From assembly GCA_963971405.1 (NCBI GenBank), contig OZ020487.1, positions 17,023,344 through 17,087,343 on the forward strand: 64,000 nt of DNA. Direction: 5' to 3'. The position numbers and the translations under genes are program-made. The notes under the pieces were generated by a model that was not told the origin of the DNA, did no database searches, and saw nothing but the letters and a program-made list of their open reading frames with translations. Source of the DNA: Psococerastis gibbosa. Its lineage: Eukaryota > Arthropoda > Insecta > Psocodea > Psocidae. Shown piece by piece: positions 56,501 through 64,000 of this stretch (position 1 is its first letter; each line of letters begins with the position of its first letter).

Positions 56501-59500
56501 GTATCCTCCACATATATCAGAAAATATCGGCACGAACCTCATTCTGGATTTGAAACATACTTGCACCAGTATTATAATATATAGGTACATTCATGGGTAA
56601 ACTACGGACTAGGTACAGTGGCAACGTCATGTAAGCTGACATTAACTACCAAAACCAGCCTATGCAGGTGCTAGGTACTTACAAGAGCTGCCTAGGAACA
56701 TTAGGGAGGTGGAAGAAATGACAGCTTTTAGAAGTAAGCTAAAGAGGCACCTCGTAGACCAATGCTTATATGTGGAGGACATGATGTGGAACTAGACAGC
56801 TGGTGTTCTTTTCATTAGGGCTCTATATTAGACAGGTATTGTCATCCGCCATTTTTTATCCATTATAAGTCTGGTGTATAAGCCGAGCATTGGGCATTGG
56901 GCATTGGGCATTTACCTATTTATTATTAGATATTTATCGTTGTTTATTTATTTTTTATATAAAAAACGTTCTACCAATTAGGGAAAGGTTTCATAAAAAA
57001 ATACTAAAACGTGTTTTCGTTTTTTTCAATCTTTTACTTTTCTTAAAAATAATTACAATACTTAGCATATAGGAAATATAGTATAAAAAATGGCGGATGA
57101 CAATACCCGTGCCTTACTTTTCATGATTCTATAGGTATATTGGTATTCATTATTCTATAGGTATATTGCTCTAGGCTATTTTTAAATGCTTCATTTATTT
57201 ATTTATTTATTGACTTATTGTTATTGTGTCTTAGGTGTTAGAACGCCTATTGTTTCATATTATGACTCAATACAGAGATATTCTATTCTATTCTATTCAT
57301 ATCAACACACATGATACTGAATTGTGTACCACATACAGTATCATAGACTACGGTACATACGATGTATATATGCATCCATATGAACAACTATGGTTGAATT
57401 TCTTTGTAGTCCTAAGGCGGGGTTTCCACCGACCTGTCATTGCAGAATGCACTTACGTTGACATGGTAGCAGACATTCAAGACTTTGGCGGGGTTTCCAC
57501 ATTGCAGAATGCACATGACATTGACGGAAATTTTTGTTTTACTCTATGTCATAGTTAAAATTGATCAATGATCATAGAGTAAAATCACAAACAAACTAAA
57601 ATTAAAAAATGGCGTCATGGGATATATGTTAAGTACAAACATTTTAATAGATTTCTACAAATAAAAAAATTCAAATTTTCGTCAATGTCATTTGCATTCT
57701 GCAATGAGAGGTCGGTGGAAACCCCGCCTAAGTCTTGAATGTCTGCTACCACGTCAACGTAAGTGCATTCTGTAATGAGAGGTCGGTGGAAACCCCGCCT
57801 AATGTGAATCTGTTTGATAGTCCATGCCAAATATTTCCTTTTTTATGAATTAAGTGACTTACTCCCTTTAGTGCCTCACCTCTTGTATTTTTTTCGTACG
57901 AAGAACCTCTTTCAGGCGATGCGCATTAAGAACTTCATCTAGACTTACAGCTTCATTGACAGCTTCACTTCTTGGCAGATGCTCCACTTTGTTGGTTTTT
58001 CTTACTTGAATGTAAGTTTGAACTGGAGTGAATCCTAACTCAACTCCTAAAAAAATACATCACTACTTAAATTATTATAATCAATATACTGTATGTTCAA
58101 TTGCCCATTATATAATTTGATATTTGGCTGCTATTACTATGCTGCACGAGTCAGACTTAAATTAAACGTACGGTATGCGAAAATCGGCTCTCAAATGCAA
58201 GTCTCGTGTGGAATGTGAAGGGTTGCGTAGATATTATTCTAAATTACTCGTATATACTTACAGTACGTATATTTCTTGTAAGGTATAGTGAGCTATTATA
58301 GATATATGCTATTACTAGTTTATTATATAGTATATGTAGTTAGGTATGTATATTGTTGGATAGCTAATCGCATAGCAAAGCATGTTGTCAACCTTTCTTC
58401 ACCCTTATTACAGCAGTAGCCTACGCATACATAGCAGAAAAGCTAAAGTTCTGCTATGCTTTCAAAAAGATTTCTAAAATAATAATACTGTATTTTTTTA
58501 TTTTTTTATTTTTTTTAAAAGGTTAATGGCATACAAACAAGTTAATGAATGTATCCGATTGACCTCTTCAGTCGCCTCTGTAGGTTAGTACCCGTGTTGA
58601 GTTACGACACGGCTCCGATCGCATGGAGTGTAGAGACTCGCACAAGTACAAGCACGCTACCGCCTGGCTATCGAAGTCTATATAATAATAACAATTCGTG
58701 TATTTCTCACATGATTGACATAACAAATTATTTTGTAGGCCCCCTTTACTTAATGGTGTGCGGGGTACCTACCAAAATGCCCAGTACAGTGGCACAATCC
58801 GCTCCTCGACATACCATTTTGGAAATATTATGACTTAATTATTAGGAAATATTATTGGGACTTATTTGGACTTACTTGAATCCTCAAAAGAATAATATTT
58901 ACTCAATAATTCAGAGTAGAAGAGTAAAGAGTCAATCGTCCAGAAACAAGCAGTCCTTTTCAGGACTAAGCCTGATGGTTGGAGTAGCACCCACTCCCGA
59001 AACGTCACCCCCTTCCCCTGACAATGGGCTCTGCCTTAATTGTTAAATGACTGTGAGGCCCCTGCCTTTAATGACTATTAACACAGCAGGCAGTGTAAGT
59101 CCAACTAACCCTTCGTTAAATACTATTACACCATTGTCATTAATCTTTACCAATAGACCCAACAAGAAAGGACCGTGTCTGATTCTTGTTTTAAGATCGC
59201 ATAAAGTGACCCTGAAGATAATCATTTATACGGTGAGACAGGAGTCTGGCTAGTAGCCGGCGACGACGCAAAGTCTGTGAATACCAAAAATTACATGCGT
59301 GCTCCTGGCATCTAGTCAATGACAAAGAAACGGGAAGAGGAGCAGATTAACTATAACGTGCCAAAGTTAAGGCCACTCGAAGAGTAATGGCTCTACATCA
59401 TTTTTAAGGAAAAACTCGCACTTTTTTTTTAGTTTCGGGAAATATTGGTGCTTATGTAGGTAGGTAGGTACAGTAGGTATAGGATACATTGGTATACCGT

Positions 59501-61265
59501 ACACAATGGTGTACAGTACAGGGGTGTCAATTGGGGGGGGAGGCTTGGAGGAAAATTCACACTCCCCCCCCCCCCTGGCCCCCGCCAAAGAAACCCAAGT
59601 TTTTAAAGAAAATAAACCAGAAAAACAAGAGTTTTACGAAAATAATGCCTAACTTTATCATACAAAATAAGTTAACAGAAAAATAATAATAGGAAATTTG
59701 GTAACTTATAGGTACTAATATAGATAGCTTTGCATATCAGAGTTGCTATGTTTTTATATATAAATTTGACTCTTTAGTTAATAAATGGCGGAAATTTACC
59801 ATATAAAAGGGTTCTTCAAAAGGGAGCATCGTAAACAAAAGTCTGCTCCCCCATCTAAGGCTGAAAGTAAGTCAATGATAGTATAGCCTAAGGCGCATAT
59901 TCCACCGACCTGCTAGTGCTAAATACAAATAGACTTAGGCGGGGTTTCCACCGACCTCGCATTGCAGAATTGACGGAAATGTTTATTTTCCTCTATGCCA
60001 TGGTTAAAATTGATCAATGATCATACAGTAAAATCAGAAACAAACAAACTAAAATTAAAAAATGGCGTCATGGGATATGTTAAGTACAAAAATTTTAATA
60101 GATTTCTATAAAAAGAAAAATTAAAATTTCCGTCAATGTCATTTGCATTCTGCAATGCGATGTCGGTGGAAACCCCCCCCCCCCCCCCCAAGTCTTGAAT
60201 GTCTGCTACCACGTCACCGTATTTGTTTTTAGCACTAGTAGGTCGGTGGAATATGCGCCTTAGTCTACATTCGAATTGAGCCTCCTATAGAAGATCCGGC
60301 ACGAGCGAACCCATAAATTTTCCTATAACAATTAGGATACGGTAGGTAATGTAATAGTTTCATGGTAAATCATTTTCCTAGGGTTAAATTTCGGTTGCCT
60401 CGACTTTCCATATCTTGAATCTCTGAATCGATCGATGGTACGATTGCATCGTCTAGATCGGAGTTTCGGACAGATATTACAACACAGTAATAATGGCTGG
60501 GTATGCAATGTATTGGGACATGAATTATCTATAATTTCTTCAAAAAAATATTTTGTTGTACAAAATTGAATCTTTGTTGGGGAAAGCAACCTGTTCGGTT
60601 CAGTTACTCTAAAACTTTAATATCTTAAACATAATTCAAAGTTGAAAGACAATTTTATAAACAAGACAAGCAACTCGGCGCAGCCACTGGAGTGGGTGCT
60701 ACTCCTTCTCAGAAGGACTTAGCCAGATGATGGGAGTAGCACCCACTCCCGAAACGTCACCCCTAATTGTTCGATGATTGTGGGACCCATGCCTCTAATG
60801 ACTATTAACACTGCAGGCAATGGCAAGTCCAACTAACCCTTTCTTATACAATATTATATAGTACGTAGCTTACTTCACTTTACCTGATTCAGGAGCTGGC
60901 GTAGCCCACTCTCCTGAAGTTTTGTACGGTCGAACCTTCGATGGAACCTCATCCCCAAGTGTGGGAAACCTATCCTCTTCAATTCGGTTATTATCTTCCC
61001 AATCAGCAAATCTCTTCCTGTGGTGGTCCTTTTCTTGCCTTTCCAATTTTTCGCCATTTTTGGCGTTCGGCTTCGACAAAATGGATCCAATTAACCCAGT
61101 TTTGGTTTTATTAATTTTCAATAGCCCTACACTCTCCAAGTATGGCCTGCTTCTTCTTTGTGAGCCATTGTCTGATTTCTCATATACAGGTTTCACCTCA
61201 CTTGACACTTGAAGATGTCCACATTGGAAGAGGAGGAAAAGAACTCCAAATGAGGAGAGTTTCAT
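53561..61265 (-). CDS. Large secreted four-cysteine proprotein, 1100 aa, three exons
   Basis: Exons: 60884-61265 (ATG 61263-61265, donor TCAG|GTAAAG), 57880-58046 (acceptor TTTTTTTAG, donor GAG|GTGAGG) and 53561-56314 (acceptor TTTCTCTCAG). Phases are 1 and 0 and fit. The leader is MKLSSFGVLFLLFQCGHLQV. Exon 2 adds VELGFTPVQTYIQVRK and a helical basic part. Exon 3 opens with a His/acidic segment (EDSAYDHGDHERHAEHGEGF), then long basic, Gln-rich and Pro-rich low-complexity regions. The mature chain has four cysteines, near 597, 635, 791 and 814, in contexts IECDPV, DKIQCLKIKYFGEDPLD, HNCLHPV and IFDCKDA. Furin-type sites occur at about 474 (KRIKR) and 868 (RGKR). Those four-Cys blocks are the only domain-like parts. 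Probably an extracellular matrix or cuticle proprotein; the family is not recognised. No TATA box seen. Confidence 0.88.
56660..56800 (+). mobile_element. LINE ORF2 C-terminal fragment
   Basis: Reads ELPRNIREVEEMTAFRSKLK then RHLVDQCLYVEDMMWN and a stop. L-P-x-x-I-R ... F-x-x-K-L-K-x-H-L is the usual end of several LINE proteins. A TATTC repeat near 57279-57298 may be its tail. In intron 2 of the large secreted gene. Confidence 0.6.
57413..57803. mobile_element. Family B foldback MITE
   Basis: TAAGGCGGGGTTTCCACCG faces CGGTGGAAACCCCGCCTAA, with exact TAA flanks. The nested inner repeat and the TTGATCAATGATCA centre are present. It ends about 77 bases from exon 2 of the large secreted gene. 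Confidence 0.82.
58520..58690 (-). mobile_element. SINE-D copy
   Basis: Reverse copy with a T-rich start (A tail of the element), AACAAGTTAATGAATGTATCC, ACGACACGGCTCCGATCGCA and GCACGCTACCGCCTGGCTATC. In intron 1 of the large secreted gene. Confidence 0.75.
58920..59130 (+). mobile_element. Penelope-like fragment with hammerhead-like core
   Basis: CTGATGG (58972) is followed by a stem GGAGT...ACTCC and then CGAAACGTC (58998-59006). TGACTATTAACACAGCAGGC and AAGTCCAACTAACCCTTCG follow. The same order occurs at 60690-60850. Stem I of a hammerhead cannot be paired convincingly, so it is probably a worn copy. Confidence 0.45.
59520..59582. repeat. G-run/C-run foldback
   Basis: A G run at about 59533-59540 faces a C run at about 59564-59576, like the loops of other G/C foldbacks in this window. 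Confidence 0.5.
59889..60262. mobile_element. Family B foldback MITE
   Basis: TAAGGCGCATATTCCACCG faces GGTGGAATATGCGCCTTA. The inner ends GGCGGGGTTTCCACCGACC and GGTCGGTGGAAACCCCC face each other, with a C run at 60174-60189 replacing the usual GCC. Confidence 0.8.
60335..60650 (-). repeat. Family A copy, diverged
   Basis: CATGGTAAATCATTTTCC, CAATGTATTGGGACATGAAT and GGAAAGCAACCTGTTCGG match the right part of family A in reverse. Both ends are lost. Confidence 0.6.
60690..60850 (+). mobile_element. Penelope-like fragment with hammerhead-like core
   Basis: Second copy of the unit at 58920-59130: GATGATGGGAGTAGCACCC then ACTCCCGAAACGTCAC. Here the upstream GGAGTGGGTGCTACTCC is an exact 17-bp inverse of GGAGTAGCACCCACTCC. 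It lies 34 bases 3' of exon 1 of the large secreted gene. Confidence 0.45.
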
Positions 61266-63478
61266 GTTGCCAGGTAAAGTAATAAGCGTTCAGGGGCACT
61301 TGCGTTGATTTAGAACTTCCTGGTACAGGTAACTTATGATGAATCAGAACATTAAATTACCAGTACATAGTAATATAGATGTTGGAGTATATTACAATGT
61401 TGAATACCATTATACTTCGAACCTTCGTTGGTAATTATACCGGTAATAATTATCGACAATATACAGTATAAATTAAATACTGTATTATCTAATCGAAGCC
61501 AATATTTTTTAAACCCCTTTTTTATTGTACAGCAAGAAGCTGTTGTGTCCTCCACTAAAAAGAAGTAAACTACAACACCAAACGACACCAATAAACTGAT
61601 ATGATGTTGTCTTAGGGGAAGGTAACGAGGTGTGTTTTATGCCGATTCCTAACACAAACTAAGCAGTTCAAAGTACTTTCGCATTTCCGCATGATTACCC
61701 TGACACTGTGTCGCGGTTTTTTGCCCCTCCGCGCTGCTTTCCTTTCACTAACTTGACTATTATTGCTTCATCGTTGTCGCTAACTTTGCTTAACACGGGT
61801 AGACCGGCTATGATATACTTGTGCATAAGGCAATGTCGATGTCGAAAGACAATTTGCATGGTGTAGAGTGGTATAAATTGAACACTGCTCAGCTACTGAT
61901 TAAGAAGCAGGCTATTCATAGTCCTGTATAAGTATTACAATATATAGTAATAGGCAACACATACGGAATACTGTATATTATTAGAGTAGAGCTGAGAGAA
62001 TGTGGTACCTATGCACTGTATTTACTGCTACTTTATGAGAAAAGATGATGAAAAGTTTGTGCAGACATCCCTGCAATTGAGTCATTTGGGCTTTTCATAT
62101 AGGGAAGTGTAAACAAATACAATATGATTTGGTAGGCAAGAATGTGAACTAGCTAAAGGGTTGGCTAAATACCTTACTGTTCTCGCCAGGCGTGGATTTA
62201 GAAATTTATCTGGGGGTGGGGGTGTCTGTAGAATAAACCAGCCCCCCCCCCCCCGCCACCGGTGTAAAACCCGGTGTAAAAGCGCGAAACAGTGGGGGGT
62301 TTTACACATCTTGACAGCAGTATAGGTTTAACAGGCGAAGATTCGAATATGTACTACTGCAACGGCGGCCAGGGGAAATGCTTTGATAAAATAAGACCAA
62401 AATATTGCGGGTGTATGCATTTTGAATAAGAGGGATATCTTTTGGAAATCCGAGGACCTCGAAAGTTGAAATTTTGTTGAAATGTCGAAATAGAACATTT
62501 GGAGCATAACAAAGATTTACATATCATTCCATTATCTAGTGTATTGATATTTGTCCGAGGGGGGATCTTTCAAAAAATTTAAATTTAAATAGCCCGATGT
62601 ATAGTCTATTGAAAAATTTGAATTAAATTTTTACGTCGATTAAATTGTGAAATAAAATTAATTTTTGATTCAATTAGTAAATTTTAAGCTTTCATACGAT
62701 GGCCAATGGCGCGTAAACTGTATTAACACCTAGTTTCAAATGATGGGAAAGCCGATCTATGACTGCTATGTTAATGATAAACAAACAGAAACTTAGTGTT
62801 AGGCCTATGTCAAAACTCACAACACAACAACTCTATAGAACTAGTAAAACCCAAGTAATCGTTAAAAAATCTACTATTATTTCTTCTCATCCTTTTTTTT
62901 CTTCTTTTTTTTTCTTTTTTAATGAAAATGTTATGTTATGTATGATAATAATGTAAAAAATAAAATAAATTGTAAATTTTAAATAGGTTAGCTGGTAGAG
63001 TAGCCCTTCGGGGCTAAAGCTCGCCTAATATAAAGCCGTTTTTCATTTCATTTCATTTCATTTCATTTCATTCATTTCAAAAAACTAACTTTGTCTACGA
63101 AACCCACGATAGTGATATTTTCTATTGTTAATTATGTTTTTTTATTATTCCAACTTCACTTATAGATTAACCTTACAATAGGCTAAAATCGTAATTTCCC
63201 GTGAATAAATTTTTGCACGATGTTTTGCGAATATCTGAGAAATCCCTAAGAATGTGCTACGCCCCGAAATACTTCCGGCAGGAAATGAAAATTTTACTAT
63301 AGGAGTGCTGGAGCGGTGTAGCCTACATCACATTCTATCCGAGTTCGCTTTGGTTGATTAACGCGGTAAATCAATCCACAACGGTTGCCGTAACACAAAA
63401 TAAATTCTGCAGTGTACAGCCTCTGATAATAAATAGTGTAGTGAAGGTAGGAGAACTAGTACGAGTGAACCCCTATCC
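61266..63478. other. Upstream of the large secreted gene; mostly unassigned
   Basis: No further exon seen. 62188-62400 has a worn hAT-MITE-like part (CAGGCGTGGATTTAGAAATT, a C run, then AACAGTGGGGGGTTTTACAC). 62985-63065 is a LINE 3' end with (TTTCA)n, as at 44926-44995. The rest is AT-rich. Confidence 0.45.
62985..63065 (+). mobile_element. LINE 3' end with (TTTCA)n tail
   Basis: GGTTAGCTGGTAGAGTAGCC, the hairpin AGCCCTTCGGGGCT and TTTTTCATTTCATTTCATTT are nearly identical to the end of the LINE at 44660-44995. Confidence 0.7.
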
Positions 63479-63861
63479 TTAGGCGCCCATTCCATCGACC
63501 GGCTAGGGCTATTTACAAAAACGGTGACGTGGTAGCAGACATTCAAGACTTAGGTGGCCTTTCCACCGACCTAGCATTGCAGAATGCAAATGACATTGAC
63601 GGAAATTAGAATTTTCCTTTTTATACAAATCTATTAAAATGTTTGTACTTAACATATCCCATGACGCCATTTTTTAATTTTAGTTTGTTTGTTTGTGATT
63701 TTACTGTATGATTATTAATCAATTTTAACTATGGCATAGAGGAAAATAAACATTTCCGTCAATTCTGCAATGCGAGGTCGGTGGAAACGCCACCTAAGTC
63801 TTGAATGTCTGCTACCACGTCACCGTTTTTGGAAATAGCCCTGGCCGGAATGGGCACCTAA
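63479..63861. mobile_element. Family B foldback MITE
   Basis: AGGCGCCCATTCCATCGACC faces GGCCGGAATGGGCACC. The inner ends GGTGGCCTTTCCACCGACC and GGTCGGTGGAAACGCCACC face each other. The flanks are TTA and TAA, so the target duplication is not exact here. Confidence 0.78.
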
Positions 63862-63865
63862 GTTA

Positions 63866-64000
63866 AAAAGCATCGATGGAATGGTTCCTCAGAAAAATAT
63901 TTTTTCCAGTTATTTTTCATGGGCATTGAGGTTTTTTAATCCCCCTGAACCAAACTATCACCTGCTGGGTTTCGTTTACATTAATATGGAATTTAAAAGA
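63866..64000 (-). repeat. Family A copy, runs off the window
   Basis: CATCGATGGAATGGTTCC, TTTTTCATGGGCATTGAGG and ACCAAACTATCACCTGCTGG match family A in reverse, just right of the family B element. Confidence 0.65.

Noticed and set aside
1-64000. CRISPR array, phage, operon or rRNA genes
   Set aside because: No regular spacer array or bacterial gene order. The split genes, poly(A) signals and LINE/SINE content show an animal genome.

Overview
The window is nuclear DNA of an arthropod, more probably an insect than another class. The evidence is split genes with GT-AG introns, AATAAA signals, TATA boxes, a divergent ionotropic-receptor gene, many small secreted-protein genes built like arthropod cuticle-protein genes (a first exon of 4 to 7 codons whose donor cuts the signal peptide), and heavy loads of LINE 3' ends, tRNA-derived SINEs and foldback elements. 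I cannot name the species. The base composition is AT-rich with many long G or C runs.

Ten protein-coding genes can be assembled, nine of them by joining exons by hand with matching splice phase. From left to right they are: the 5' end of a His/Gly/acidic secreted protein (1-550, minus, runs off the window); a 143-residue secreted protein (5347-6625, minus); a single-exon divergent ionotropic receptor of 588 residues (8183-9949, minus); a 173-residue Gln/Gly-rich secreted protein in four exons (17693-21023, plus); three paralogous Gly/Tyr-rich secreted peptides of 106, 100 and 107 residues (21962-23802 minus, 26323-27994 plus, 31109-32733 minus); a 371-residue Pro/Gln/Gly-rich secreted protein (42708-45092, minus); an 80-residue secreted peptide in three exons (45488-50315, minus); and a 1100-residue four-cysteine secreted proprotein in three exons (53561-61265, minus). 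Apart from the receptor, all look like export products. The region reads as a cluster of cuticle or secreted-matrix genes, probably with stage-specific or tissue-specific TATA promoters.

The rest is mostly transposable-element debris. Family A is an element of about 0.8 kb with short inverted ends, an internal GTCTGTC run and a variable G tract. Family B is a nested foldback MITE with TAA/TTA flanks. Four hAT-type non-autonomous elements have CAG...CTG ends and 8-bp target duplications. There are at least nine 5'-truncated LINE ends from several families, two SINE families, Penelope-like fragments carrying a hammerhead-like core, and several isolated long hairpins. Nested insertions at 4002-4290, 14255-15165 and 46178-47590 give a relative age order.

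No operon, phage, CRISPR array, rRNA or convincing functional tRNA gene is visible. The most promising undescribed material is the trio of Gly/Tyr peptides with a shared motif and promoter plan, and the large four-cysteine proprotein.
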